Shown here piece after piece: positions 45,180 to 57,542 of a DNA stretch of 64,000 bases. A program made the position numbers and the translations under genes. Numbering within the stretch: position 1 is the stretch's first letter; every line of letters starts with the position of its first letter. The stretch covers positions 1-64,000 of the forward strand of contig PYST01000135.1 in the NCBI GenBank assembly GCA_003049485.1. Reading direction: 5' to 3'. The DNA comes from Ophioceras dolichostomum. Lineage: Eukaryota; Ascomycota; Sordariomycetes; Magnaporthales; Ophioceraceae. The notes under the pieces were generated by a model. The model was given only the letters and a program-made list of their open reading frames with translations, ran no database searches and had not been told where the DNA came from.

Positions 45180-47299
45180 TCACAGACGGTCAAGGAGACC
45201 CTGGCTCTCCAGCAGCAGCACGATCTGGTGAACGATGGACCGCACGGTCTGCGTCTCGACGCTGACGGTCAGGTCCGCCCTGGCCGGGATCTCGTACGGG
45301 TCGTCCACGCCCGTGAAGCCCTTGATCTCTCCCGCCCTCGCGCGCCTGTAGATCCCCCTCTTGTCGGTGGCCTCGCAGTGCTCGAGCGGGGTCGCCACGT
45401 GCACGAGGTAGAAGTCGCCGTACTTCTCCACCAGGTCGCGCGCATGCTGCCTCGCGGTCTCGAAGGGCGCGATGGGGGCGGCGATGACGGCCGCGCCCGC
45501 CCGCGTCAGCTCGGACGCCACGAACGCGATGCGGCCGATGTTCTTGTCGCGGTCCTCGCGGCTGAAGCCCAGCTCGGACGACAGCTCGCTCCGCACCGTC
45601 TCCCCGAGGAGCATCGACACCGACCGGCCCCCCTGCTGGTTCAAGGTCACCTGCAGCGCGCGCGCGATCTGGTCCTTGCCGCTGTTCTGGTAGCCCGTCA
45701 GCAGGACCGTGAAGCCCTGCGCGGACCGCGCCGGGTGCGACTCGCGCAGCACGCGCACTACCTCCGGGTACGAGAACCACTCAGGGATCTCCCTACCGCT
45801 GCGCAGGCGCGCGCGCAGCTCGGTGCCCGAGATGTTGAGCGTGCGCACGCCCTTGGGTATCTCGTCGACGGGCGCGTACTCGTCGCTGTCGGGCAGGTAC
45901 GTCATCATCTGGAAGGGCACGACCTCGATGCCGAGCTCGTCGCGGTACTTCTCCACCGCGTGCTGCGCGTCGTAGGGGCCGTAGAAGTCCACCCCCTTGC
46001 CGTTCTTCCCGGGCCCGGCGTGGTCGCGTCCCACTATGAAGTGCGTCGCGCCGTGGTTCTTGCGGATGATGGCGTGCCAGATGGCCTCGCGTGGCCCGCC
46101 CATGCGCATGGCGAGGGGGAGGAGGCCCAGGACCGCCATACCGTTGGGGTAGCGCGGGAGCAGGGCCTTGTACACGCGCACGCGCGTGAAGTGGTCGATG
46201 TCGCCCGGCTTGGTGAGCCCGACCACGGGGTGGATCAACACGTTGGCGTGGTGCGACCGCGCCGCCCGCACCGTCAGCTCGCGGTGCGCTCGGTGCATCG
46301 GGTTGCGCGTCTGGAAGGCGACCACTCGGCTCCAGCCCAGCTTGTCGAAGTGGGTGCGGAGCTCGGCGGGCGTGTCTGGTTGGTTGGTCGACGTCCTGTC
46401 GTGTCAGCTTTCGTTGCCGGGCGTGTCACACCGACTGGCTTTTTTTTTTTCTTTCCCTCGCTAATTCTTCCATCTTTCTCCGTCTTTGACTAAAGGAACT
46501 CAAGGAACTTTACACCTCAGATCTACGAAGTCGTAGTGCTGCAACCGGTTGACCGCCTCGAGGGTGCCGCCGACATAGAACTCCTTGGCGGTGTTGAAGA
46601 GGTAGCTGACGGCCGGGTGCTCTGGATCACCGCCGAACACCTCCTGCGCCTCGACCTGCCTGTTTTGGAGCAGAATGGCACAAATGATCAGCTTCTGCTT
46701 CTTCAGGCCGCAAGGGCGGGGGAAACGGGGTCTCACTCACTTGTCAGGCTGGTAGACATCTTCGACAGTGAGGATAGCGAGGTTGCGGTCGTCGCGGAAG
46801 TCCCGCAGCGTCAACCTGGCGCCTGCCTTGATGCCTTGCGCATCTATTGTCTCCTTGGATAGGTCCAGGGTTATTGGCATGCTGAAGAGGACGCCATTTT
46901 CCAACCGGTTGTTCTTCACCACTCTGGAGGAGGTGCTGACGTTAGCTTCCTATCGGGTTGGAAATGGGGGAGATGCTCCTCAGGCTTTCCTCAGGCTGTC
47001 AATGTGGCGGCAACGTACGAGTTGTAGTCCTTCTTGTTCAGGAAGCCTGTCATTGATTCGTGGCGTATTAGCTCTTCGTCCCCTCCTGTCTTTGTGGCCT
47101 GTGTGTAGACAGGCTCGAGCGACTACGAACCTTCTAGTGGGGAGAAGCCGCCGGTGAGGAGGAGCTCGAGATCGCACAGCTGGCGCTCAGTCAGGACGAT
47201 CGCCGGCAGCTTTTCGGCCTCAGTGGAGAGCTCGACATGGCGAGGAGCATCTCGGGCCAGAAGGTCCTTGAGGATGCCACCGTGAGGGGAGTTCGCCAT
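45180..47299 (-). CDS. MET3: ATP sulfurylase (sulfate adenylyltransferase)
   Basis: Catalyses ATP + sulfate to adenosine 5'-phosphosulfate + pyrophosphate, the first step of sulfate assimilation. Five exons (47299-47131, 47046-47019, 46923-46741, 46659-46514, 46375-45180) give 573 aa, matching the 570-575 of filamentous fungi. The ATP/sulfate site QTRNPMHRAHR is at about 197-207, with GRDHAGPGKN and the SGTELR segment following. The C-terminal domain is the APS-kinase-like allosteric module with a degenerate P-loop (GYQNSGKDQIARALQ) that binds PAPS and makes fungal enzymes hexameric and feedback-inhibited. The second exon is only 28 nt. Start MANSPHGGILKDLL is the family's usual N-terminus. 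I saw no clear Cys3/MetR palindrome upstream. Isolated gene, converging on a repeat-rich spacer. Confidence 0.96.
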
Positions 47300-49967
47300 G
47301 TTGAAGATTCTGCGAACTTTTGAGTTGGGGTTTTTGTCAAACTGCGTCAAACTTTCCGAGGAACAGCACCGGGATACGGATGTGGAAGCGTGTTAGATTC
47401 CTTAGTATGGTTTGGCAGTTGAAGGTTTATGTACAGACAGGGCCGTAAGCCCCAGGAACAAGAGCTGGAGAAAAAACCCGAGCAGAGGTTGTGAAAATCC
47501 CACGTTGCTTGCTGGTTGACTTCAACCGGAACGTAATCGGACGGACCCCTAAAACAGCACGCACGCGGCCAACCCGACCAAGCTTTGAAGCTCGAGCTTC
47601 CCGTTGTCCCGTTGTCGCCTCCCGTGTGCTATTTTTTGATTCTTTCAGCGGTAGCGACTAGCGTTGACCGGGCCAAAGAGTGTGAGAGCGATCGATGGGA
47701 TGCTTCTTAGCTCCAATGACGTGCTCAATGCCCACCTCTCTTCCCGCTTGGCGGCTCAGTGATGGCGACTCATGTAATCAATGGATGTGGGGAATCCATC
47801 CGCCGGTCCAACTGGAAAATAGCCTTCGGACGGACAGGAACTATTGCTGAAACCAAGAGCAGTTAATAGAATGCTAGTTTCTAGTGGCTTACGCACTCAC
47901 AGCGGCAGGGGCGGCGGGAGGGATCAATGCCTGAATGTGATCGCTTCAACCGTGAGGAAGACGTTTACGGATTACAAAGACACTCTCCCAAGGCCGTTAT
48001 CAGCCGACTCTCCGCATGAACCAGTGATGCACGAGGACACCTGAGTGGCGTCCAGGGCGTTGCGTGCAAGGCTGAGGATTTCATAGCCCTCCTCGAACCC
48101 CCGAACTGTTTAGTAACGTCCAGTCTTCCGGCCTCCGATCTATACCCCGCCAGATCACCACCGCCACCACCTTGTGCTTGCTACCCCTCCATTGTTGCGG
48201 CCTTTCCCACTTGGAGCCCCCGCGATGACGCAATTTCATCACCATCAAAGCCAATTGATCCGGCTAACAAACCGCGTCCTACCCTGTCTCCTCTCAAGTG
48301 AAAAAGTCAGTCAAAGTGAGACCCTGAAATGCCTTCAAATGTCGCGACGCGCCGACAGCCGCACGGCTCGGTTCGGTCGTCGGTGCCGGTGTGTTGTCAA
48401 GCCGACCTGCTGGATTTCTAATAATCGGCGCCGGGAAGCCGGTTTTTTCCTGCCGTCTCATCCACGGGACCGTAGGACAGGACTTCGTTGCTACGGCACG
48501 CAGAGCGCTGCGGTCGATAGTGTTGCGAGTGCTTGTCGAGTGCCGGGATGGTCAAATATGTACCCGGCACCCCTAGGCGCGCTAGCGGCTCTTCCCAACA
48601 GGCGCCTCGAAGTTTACCTTCACCAGAACGATCTTTTCATGTGCTTTCGCACGGCATCGAAGCCACCTATTTCGACTCTCGATGTCGTGCTTGCCGAGCC
48701 CAGCCAAGTCCAGCTTGATGGTCATAGGAGCTTCTCGGCGTGGGGGTGACGATTCGACCGGCGCATTCTAGAAGTTGTCTTGTCTCGAACTCTTCGTGTG
48801 ACATTCATTGATGACGGCCCTCCTCGACCACGAGGAACCCCTGGTGGGTAAGGTGAGTTGGGCCCACGGGAGACTCTCCTGGGGTTTAAGGGTAGCGAGC
48901 GACTAGCGAGCCACAAACCCCAGAGCAAACAATGAACAACGACAGGCTTATGTAAAATAGCCGGATCAGCTCGACGTTCCAAACAAGAGCGAGCATAGAT
49001 TTAAAGCCTAGGGAATGTTGACCAAAGGCGATTACGGAGCTAGACGTGAAGGCGGCCGGCGTCAATGACGGAGAACCTCCGCTTACAATGAGGACCGCTG
49101 CCATCACTCGGTCAGCCTCCGGTCCATCTCACGTCTCAGAGACAAACGGGTGATCTTCTGGACGATTCATTGGAATAGGAGTATTAGCCACAACGTGCTG
49201 CTTGAGCCGAGATCTTGCCGGGCAAGCTGATGAGTCCCTTTGGTTGCTGGGGATGTATCAAGTGAAAATAGCCGACGGAGAGAAGCGCCAAAGTCCGGTG
49301 ATGTGGCGTCACGTGATCTCACTTACATCCGCGTTCACTTGGGTCGATGACTCTCGCAAGAACCGGTTGACACCAGTAGGCCTGACCTTCTCGGAATGAG
49401 AGCTTCCCGTCGTGAAGAAAGCGGAGTCTAGCGCTTTAGGAGGGTTTCTCACGGCGGTGACTGCCGCGATCTGACGTTCGTTCCTGGTGTGAACAATTCG
49501 AGCTTTTTCCGTCTCTGGAAGTTGGCGTTTGGCCTCTTCTTATTGGGCAACCACCACTCGAAAGAAGGGGCGCAAGGATCAGCTCCCCGGCCAACCACCC
49601 GAGCCAATCCAAGGAGTTGGCTCAACATCATAAAGTCACCCAACACCAGCTACACTGTTGCCGCATCATTTTCTGCCGCTCAAGTTCTTGTATTCAAATG
49701 CTTTATCTTTGATCTGGAGTATTAAAAGTTGCACTAGCCTTTCCGCATCGTTTTGTTTTGGGCACCTCTTTCTCATCAGGAAGGGCCTCGGCGCGACTTA
49801 TTTGTTTACTTTACTCCGCAAGGCGCCGGTCTCGAATCACCAGTTCGCACCACCACCTCCACCCCGACCCGGCTCCGGAGGACCGTGCCGGCTTCGGCGA
49901 CCGCCAACTGTTCAAGTTCACGCCTTAGTTTATCACATCCATAATCACCAGATAATTCTCCGCAAAA
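47300..49967. other. Intergenic region between divergent genes
   Basis: Promoters of ATP sulfurylase (minus) and the GH3 gene (plus). The longest open frame (48174-48749, plus) has no coding bias and is rich in Arg and Cys, so I leave it out. Otherwise I see nothing notable. Confidence 0.45.
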
Positions 49968-50072
49968 ATGTCGTCGTCCGTCGTGACCCCTCTCAAGGAA
50001 GGCGAATCCACTAGCCCATCAGCCGCCATGGACCACCCAGAGGCCGCACCAGACCCCGACAAGACCAGTTGA
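49968..50072 (+). other. In-frame 5' ORF ending in TGA upstream of GH3 start
   Basis: An ATG in good context (caaaaATGTCG) opens 34 codons (MSSSVVTPLKEGEST...DKTS) and stops at TGA 50070-50072. The frame then continues without a further stop into LRRVTQSIPF and the GH3 start MRTKKGF at 50103. Composition of the 34 codons suits the cytosolic tail of a type II membrane glucosidase. It is either a uORF, a nonsense change, or a leaky stop (TGA followed by C). Confidence 0.55.
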
Positions 50073-50102
50073 CTCCGACGGGTCACGCAAAGCATCCCCT
50101 TC

Positions 50103-53100
50103 ATGAGGACTAAGAAAGGCTTTGTAGTGACCCTTATCGTAGTAACCATGGTGATCGGCGGAGGTCTGGCGGGCCTCGCGGCGCTGCCGAGGCCTAACAG
50201 CGGAAACAGCTCGGGCGACTCCAGCGGCGGCCAGGACGTCGGCGCGGACGCCATCCGCGACGACACGTTCTTCTACGGCCAGTCGCCACCGGTGTACCCG
50301 TCTCCGGAGACGACGGGGACCGACATGTGGTCTGATGCGGTCGCCAAGGCGAGGGCGGTCGTGGCTAACATGACCATGGAGGAAAGGCTCAGCCTGACGG
50401 CCGGCAAGGGCAGCAACAACAGCTGTCCGGGCAACATCCTCGCCGTGCCTAGAGTTGGGTTTCCTGGGCTCTGTCTGGCGGATGCCGGCCAGGGCCTCCG
50501 GGGTACCGACTTTGTCAGTTCGTGGCCGAGCGGCATTCACGTTGGCGCCAGGTGAGATGGCCCCCTTCCTTGTCTCTCTCCTTCAGACCTCCCCACGCTT
50601 TTCTGTTCATCTTCCAACAGGTTCCTGGTGATGATGATCCACAGAAGCTAATGGAATTCTATGTTTCAGTTGGAATCGCGCTCTGGCGCTGCAGCGAGCG
50701 TTTGGGATGGGCGGAGAGTTCAAGAAGAAGGGAGCGAACGTACTTCTGGGACCCGTGGTCGGTCCATTGGGGAGGACGGTGCAGGGTGGTCGGAACTGGG
50801 AAGGTTTGTTCCATCCATCAGTCTCTGGAGAGACGGCTTGAGGCCAGTATGCTTCCAGCTGAGGGTACTGACGATGAACATCGAAACAGCATTCTCGGTG
50901 GACCCATATCTTTCCGGCGACCTGGTGGACGCAACAGTTAAGGGCATTCAACAGGCTGGAGTCATTGCGAGCACCAAGGTAAGCAGGTACCTCACGGTCG
51001 CCCCAAATCTCTCGGTTGTGGCATCCTCGGCTGACTTGTCTGTTCGTATAGCACTTCATTGGGAACGAACAGGAGACGAACAGGCAGCCGGGGGCTAAGG
51101 TTCAGGCTGTGTCGTCGAATATTGATGATCGAACGATGCATGAGTTCTATCTCTGGTAACTATCACCCCGATCCGTCCGCCCGGGATGATTATGCGAGGA
51201 GCCTATTTGACCGCTGACTCTGTTGGACTTGGTAGGCCTTTCCAAGATGCTGTGCACGCTGGGACTGGCAGCGTCATGTGTTCATACCAGAGACTCAACA
51301 ACTCGTACGGTTGTCAAAATAGCAAGATCTTAAACGGTCTCCTCAAGACTGAGCTGGGTTTCCAGGTACGTGTAGACCTTCGTAGCCACCCACACACATA
51401 TATCGCATCATTTGCCGCCCACCTGCTAACCACCTCGCAACTTCAAACAGGGCCATGTGGTGTCAGATTGGGGCGCTCAACACGCCGGAGTCGGGGCGGC
51501 CTTGGCTGGCATGGACCTCGCCATGCCGGGAGACGGCCGGCTTTGGGGCAGCGAACTGGTCACCGCAGTGAAGAACGGGTCAGTCTCTGAAGCACGCGCA
51601 ATCGACATGGCCATCAGGTAAGACCTTTTACCTAGATAATTCTTAGCCTCCCCATCGAGTTGTATGGAAACGGCTTGGCTGATGAGACCATTAGAATCCT
51701 CGCGCCCTGGTATCTGGCAGGCCAGGACTCCGACTTCCCAGCCCCTGGTAGCGGCATGGCCGCAGACCTTACGAAGCCTCACCGGATAGTGGACGCGAGG
51801 AACTCCTCTGATAAGTCCACCCTCTTCGAAGGTGCCGTGCAGGGCCATGTCCTCCTCAAGAACATACGCAACGCCCTGCCGCTCCAGAAGCCGAAACTGC
51901 TGTCCATCTTCGGCTACTCTGCCAAGGCGCCCGACCAGAACAACTACCAGAACGGAATCATCCCACCATGGCTGTGGGGCGCCGAGTCCTTCCAGTACAA
52001 CGACGTCTTCACGGCATTCACAAGCATCGACGTCACCAACAGAAGCTACGCCGGCATCGCCCCCAACGGCACGCTCTTCTCCGGCGGCGGGTCGGGCGCC
52101 ACAAGCCAGTCGCTCGTCAGCGCGCCCTTCGACGCCATCACGCAGCAGTGCCTCGAGGACGACACCATGATGTTCTGGGACTTCACGAGGGGCACGCCCG
52201 AGGTCAACCCCATGTCGGACGCCTGCCTCGTCATCGTCAACGCCGCCGCGTCCGAGGGCTACGACCGGCCGACCCTCCGCGACGACTACACAGACGGCCT
52301 GATCCTGCACGTCGCGGCGCGGTGCAACAACACGGTGGTTATCTTCCACAACGCGGGGCCCCGCCTGGTCGACCGGTTCGTCGACCACGACAACGTCACG
52401 GCCCTCATCTTCGCCCACCTCCCCGGCCAGTCCTCGGGCGCGGCCCTGACCTCCATCCTTTACGGCCGCTCCAACCCTTCGGGGAAGCTGCCCTACACGG
52501 TGGCGCGCAACGAGTCCGACTACGGCGGGCTCGACAGGCCGGCTTCACCAGAGGGCAGGTACGCCATCTACCCGCAGGCGAACTTCAGCGAGGGCGTCTT
52601 CGTCGACTACCGCCACTTTGACGCGCGCGACATCGCGCCCCGCTACGAGTTCGGCTTCGGCCTGTCGTACACGACCTTCGGGTACGCGAACCTGCGCGTC
52701 GGCAAGACGGCCGCCGGCTCGAACGTCACGGCCCCTTCGTACCCGACGGGCCCCGTCGCATCGGGCGGCCACGCGGACCTGTGGACGGAGCTCGTGACCG
52801 TCACGGCCGAGGTGTCCAACACGGGCGCGGTCGCCGGCGCCGAGGCCGCGCAGCTGTACGTCGCGCTGCCTGGTGCTGGCCCTGGCGCTGGAGGGTCGTC
52901 GGCGGGGATCGGTGGCGTGCCGGTGAGGCAGCTGAGGGGCTTCGAGAAGCCGTTCCTCAACGTGTCGCAGACGGCTACCGTGTCCTTCGAGCTCAAGAGG
53001 CGGGATCTGAGCGTCTGGGACGTGGCGGCGCAGAAGTGGCTGCTTCAGGCCGGGACGTACACCGTCTGGGTGGGCGCGAGTAGCCGGATCCTGCCGCTGA

Positions 53101-53123
53101 ACGGGACTTTCACTATTCCTTGA
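50103..53123 (+). CDS. Membrane-anchored GH3 beta-glucosidase
   Basis: A predicted beta-glucosidase that releases terminal glucose from beta-glucosides. Seven exons (50103-50551, 50670-50803, 50890-50978, 51052-51155, 51236-51365, 51451-51617, 51695-53123) give 833 aa from this ATG. Residues 6-28 (GFVVTLIVVTMVIGGGLAGLA) are one membrane segment without a cleavage site, so a type II orientation is likely. The GH3 N-domain shows FPGLCLADAGQGLRGTD, GANVLLGPVVGPLGR, the KHFIGNEQE loop and VVSDWGA with the nucleophile Asp. The C-domain (LFGYSAK-like, RPTLRDDY, GQSSGAAL, NPSGKLPYT) and the fibronectin-III-like end (VRQLRGFEK) are complete. Codon 1 could instead be 49968 if the intervening TGA is read through or is an error. 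Introns are 73-118 nt with normal borders. Confidence 0.93.
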
Positions 53124-53595
53124 TGGGAGGGAGGAGGGCTTATCATTGTGGCCCTGCCCGCCCTCCTTGTCTTCATGCATTTCGTTAATACTGGCTTCTT
53201 AGGGGTGGAGTTTTAATGTTTTTTTTTCTGATGGCTTAATGTGTACAAAACAACAGGGGTTTCTAGGTATCATTCTCAACGTTGTCTGCGCGTTTGTTTC
53301 CTCCGGCTAAGTACCTATGTGCCTATGGAGGTACGTGAACGGGCGGAAGTGGAACGTTTTCTTTGTATATATCTTCAGTCAGAGTCCCTCCTAGTAGTTA
53401 ATGATAGGGTACCTCTCTTTAAATCGACGAGGCATTTCAACCAAGTTGCTCTGATATCCAGGGCTCAGTGACGAGTTATTGGAAAGCAAGTTCACGGCAG
53501 CGATCATGGAATCCTCTGTCATTGGCATTAAGACGTTGCATTTCCCATTACTTTACTTTTCCATGTTGGACCCCAAACGCCGCGAAGTTCCAAAA
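53124..53595. other. Short spacer between converging genes
   Basis: The 3' regions of the GH3 gene and LTV1 meet here. A T9 run (53218-53227) and TACCTATGTGCCTATGGAGGTAC are present; no gene. Confidence 0.4.
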
Positions 53596-55009
53596 TCATT
53601 GCCTCGTCGGTATCCTCGCCGGGCCGAGTCCCTTCCTGATCTCATCCAGCTCAGCCACCCCGCCTGTATAGCCCTTCTTGGTGCCACCCCTCTTGCCCCT
53701 CTTCTGGGGAAGTTTGTGCGCGCCCAGGAACTCGTCCAGGATCCCGTCGAAGTCGGACCGTAGGGGCCCTTGCACGCTCGAGGCCGTAGACACCGCCGAC
53801 ACGGACGCCATGTCGTCCATATCATCCCCGGCATGGTACTCCTCCTCGATCTTGTCGAACCTGGCGTCGAGGATGGTGAGCTGCTCGTTGCGCACCAACG
53901 ACGACGACGTCATCGAAAAGCCCGTCTGTGCGGTCAGAGCTCCCTTTCGTTTCTTCCGCCGGCCACCGCTGGTGGTTGTCGTCCATATTGACGACTGCAT
54001 CTCTGAGCGGGCTGGCGCAGCTGCCGCGCCCGTCTTCTTCTCCACGTTCTGATCTTTTTTGAACTTCTTGAAGTCCTCCAGCCACTCCTGCGAAGGGCCT
54101 TCGCTTGGCTGCTCCTGCTCCCGCTCCTGCTCTTGCCCGCCGGCCTTCGTCTCTACTAGCTGTGGCACTCGGTCGCCGTCGTCGTCTTTGTACTCCTTGT
54201 CTGGCTTGGCAGTGTGGTCTGACTCCCATCCATCGCCGTCCTCGAATTCTTCCGGGTAGGTTTCTGGGTAGGTGTCGTCGAATTCGTATTCATCTAGTTC
54301 CTTCGGGTCCTTCGCAAGCTCCTGGAAGATGTCCTCATCGTCGTCTACGAACGCATCGTCCTCCAACGCCTCGAGGACCTCCCGGAGTCGGGGGTCCATG
54401 TCCGGCTGGAAGCCCGCGATCGCATCCGGAACGTCTTGTTGCGACTGGTATGTGGCCCTGGGGAGATCTTTAGAGGGCAGAATATCGGCATCTAGAAGGT
54501 CCTCTGAGCGGTCCTTGAGGTCCATCTCGCGGAGAGCGGCCTCCAGCGACTGCTGTTTCTGCTTTCCCTTGCCGCTGTTCTGTCCCAGTGTAGACTCCAC
54601 AAACACAGCCTCGCCCGTGCCGGACCCCAGATTGCGGAGGTGCTGCATGTAGTCGTACTCTGTGTCGTCGAAGTAGACGCCATAGTTCGCCGCTTCGCCT
54701 TCGTTGTCTCGGATGCTCAGTGCGTCAGACCCCAGCTCCGAGGCGAGGTCGCCCAACTGCTTCGCTTTGGATGCATTCGGGAGATGAGTGGGGTTGAGCA
54801 CCATAGACGGCGCGGCCTCATCGTGGATAAGGGGGTCATTTTGGGGCCGGTGGACGAGCTTAAAGTGCGTCGCCGTTTTTTTGTTGCTGTGGCCGAGATG
54901 TCAGCGATCGCTGATACATTGCGACAGCCGTGGACGACGGCAATTGGAGGGGTCGTTTCTGCCCAGTTGTGTGACAGGTCCCAACTTACATCCACTTTCC
55001 CTTTGGCAT
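53596..55009 (-). CDS. LTV1: 40S ribosome biogenesis/export factor Ltv1
   Basis: Ltv1 binds pre-40S particles with Enp1 and Rps3 and must leave before final maturation; yeast Ltv1 is also linked to nuclear export. Two exons: a 20-nt first exon (55009-54990, MPKGKW) and 54886-53596, giving 436 aa. The join gives WINKKTATHFKLVHRPQNDP, the hallmark N-terminus. Further family features are VYFDDTEYDYMQHLRNLG (about 82-99), FVESTL, a long acidic middle (DDEDIFQELAKDPKELDEYE), FKKFKKDQ, a basic GGRRKKRKGALTAQTGFSM segment, LTILDARFDKIEEEY, and a basic C-terminal tail. It diverges from LSG1. Confidence 0.92.
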
Positions 55010-55385
55010 CTTGGCGGCGATCGAGGTGACAAAGGAGTGATATAGGGAGACCGATGAGAGAACGCCAAACCGAAGCCGAAAGCTGGAATACTCCGGATCC
55101 TGAGCCGTGGGCGTGATGCACTGAGGAGGGGTCGCAAAAAATAACCCCGTCCAATTTTTTTTCTCTGCTTTCTCTTATCTTATCAGCACGTCATCATCAA
55201 CTCTAGCCGCGCAGTGAGTTTTGCCCCTCTATTTCTCAGCAAACTTCGACGGCGAGTTCTTTCTTTCTGCCTGGACGGGTATATCATCCATATTCCTGAG
55301 TTCTTCATACGGGAAGCTTGCGTCTTTCTCAAAAATAACATTTCAGGTTTCCCACAAGCTCCTGTTGATCTCACAATCGTCCAAG
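55010..55385. promoter_or_regulatory. Bidirectional promoter LTV1-LSG1
   Basis: The 376 bp between two divergent ribosome-biogenesis genes contain GATGAG (55053-55058), the core of the PAC element, and an AATTTTTTTT tract (55153-55162) resembling the RRPE element. In yeast these two motifs jointly mark ribosome-biogenesis promoters. Motif identity was judged by eye. Confidence 0.45.
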
Positions 55386-57542
55386 ATGCCGCAAGCCAAG
55401 TCCAAGACGTCCGTCGGACTAGGCAATGCCCTCATGAATGATCGATTCGGCAAAGGCAAGGGAACCGATCGGAGGAAAGGAGGCGCCGTCACGAGGACAA
55501 ACCATGCCACCGGCGAACAGGTAGAGATTCACACTCCACGACTGACTCCATCTCATGTCTACGAGCCATCATGATGCTGACCTCGGCACACAGTATATTG
55601 TCAACGATCGGGAGGAGGCTGCCTGGGTGAAGATGCGATCCATCACAGAGCAGGGTGCTTTGGATGAGTTCCTGGCTACGGCCGAGCTTGCCGGTACAGA
55701 TTTCACGGCGGAGAAAATGAATAACGTGAAGATCATTCATACCGACTCCAAGAACCCCTACCTGCTCTCCGCGGCCGAGGAGAGGGTCGTCTTAGGAAAA
55801 CAGAGAGACCACAGGGCAAGGTTAACTGTGCCAAGGCGGCCGCACTGGGATTCTTCCACTACCCGAGAGGAGCTGGATGCTATGGAGCGCGAGGCATTCC
55901 TGGAGTGGCGCCGTGGGCTCGCGGAGCTTCAAGAGACGCACGACCTCCTGATGACGCCATTCGAACGCAACCTTGAGGTCTGGCGGCAGCTTTGGCGAGT
56001 AATCGAGAGATCTGACCTTGTTGTCCAGATCGTGGATGCCCGGAATCCGCTTCTTTTCCGCTCAGAAGATTTGGAGCACTATGTCAAGACGGTCGATCCC
56101 AAAAAAGAGAACCTTCTTCTCATCAACAAGGCGGACATGATGACGTACAATCAGAGGAAGGCCTGGGCGAAATACCTGAAAGACCACAAGATCGCATACA
56201 AGTTTTTCTCCGCCCACCTAGCCAAGGAGATGAACGAGGCGAGGGAGTCTGACAGCGAAGCAGGGGATGATGACGAAGATGAGTCTGATTCCGAGGAGAG
56301 AGAAGGAGGGGATGGCGGCGCGAACCTCCAATCCGAGGAGGCAGAGGAAGCCGTGGACCAAGCAGCCGACGATTCCACCGGCAAGAAAGGGGCTAGCCAC
56401 GATGACTCGGGAGATAGCGATGAGGATGCAAGAATTCTCACAGTAGAGGAGCTTGAGGAGCTTTTCCTGCAGCATGCCCCTGAGAACCAAGGTAAGGTGT
56501 CCATTCATCCGCCCCAATAGGTTGTAGGGACATGGTGTTGAGGGACGAGTTCTCACCTGATCAACACACAGATCCCAGTCACAAGTTGCAAATTGGCCTG
56601 GTTGGATATCCAAACGTGGGAAAATCTTCTACCATCAACGCCCTCATAGGGGCGAAGAAAGTCTCGGTTTCTTCTACCCCTGGCAAGACGAAGCACTTTC
56701 AGACGATTCATCTCAGCGAAAAGGTTGTTCTGTGCGACTGCCCCGGTTTGGTCTTCCCCAACTTCGCAAACACGAAGGCGGACCTAGTCTGCAACGGTGT
56801 GCTCCCCATCGACCAGCTGCGCGAGTTCACAGGGCCAGCCGCTCTCGTCGCCCACAGGATACCCAAGCCCTTCCTCGAGGCCGTGTACGGTATCACCATC
56901 CGCACTAGACCACTGGAGGAAGGCGGCACAGGAGTACCCACCGCAGAAGAACTGCTGATGGCGTACGCCCGCGCAAGAGGGTTCACCAAGACCGGCGTGG
57001 GCCAGCCGGACGAGTCGAGGGCGGCAAGGTACATCCTGAAAGATTACGTGAACGGCAAGCTGCTCTACTGCGAGCCACCCCCGAGCGACGACGACGACGC
57101 AACCGACCCCATGGACTTCAACCGCGAGCTGTATGATCTAGCCCACCTGCCAGAGAAGCGGAGGCTAGCGCTCGCAGCCGCTATGGACGCCATGTCGATG
57201 ACGGAGGACGGGGCCTCCTTGGCAGACACGGATGTTCTGGCACTGCCAGCAGGCCCGAAGTCGCAGAGGCTGGACAAAACCTTCTTCGGGCCTGGCCGTG
57301 GGAACGCCGGGCATCTCAACAGGCCGTTCAGCTACAAGTACACAGAGCAGGGGCAACAAGCCATAGGCAGCTCTGGGAAGCAGCTGTCTGGAAGGAAGGC
57401 GAGGGCAATGGCGGCTTTGGAGCAAAACATCGACGTCAAGGACGTCCAGATGTCTGGGAAGAAGCATTTCAAGGGAGGCGCTAAAATGAAGGTGAAAAGG
57501 CGGACGAACAAGCAGGATGAGGATGAATTGGAGGCGAGGTAG
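55386..57542 (+). CDS. LSG1: Large subunit GTPase 1 (Lsg1)
   Basis: A cytoplasmic circularly permuted GTPase that releases the export adaptor Nmd3 from 60S subunits. Three exons (55386-55520, 55594-56491, 56572-57542) give 667 aa. Motifs come in permuted order: G4 NKAD at 223-226, then G1 GYPNVGKSS at 356-364 and G3 DCPG at 400-403. The N-terminus (MPQAKSKTSVGLGNALMND) and WRQLWRVIERSDLVVQIVDARNPLLFRSEDLE are diagnostic. An acidic insert (about 255-330) separates the halves, and the C-terminus is basic (HFKGGAKMKVKRRTNKQ). Divergent from LTV1 and followed by RFC4 on the same strand after about 320 bp. Confidence 0.96.

Noticed and set aside
45117..46493. 458-aa plus-strand ORF opposite ATP sulfurylase
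   Set aside because: Antisense shadow of the long MET3 exon, rich in Arg, Val and His.
48174..48749. 191-aa plus-strand ORF between MET3 and the GH3 gene
   Set aside because: No codon bias, no recognisable motif, Arg/Cys-rich composition typical of random ORFs in GC-rich DNA.
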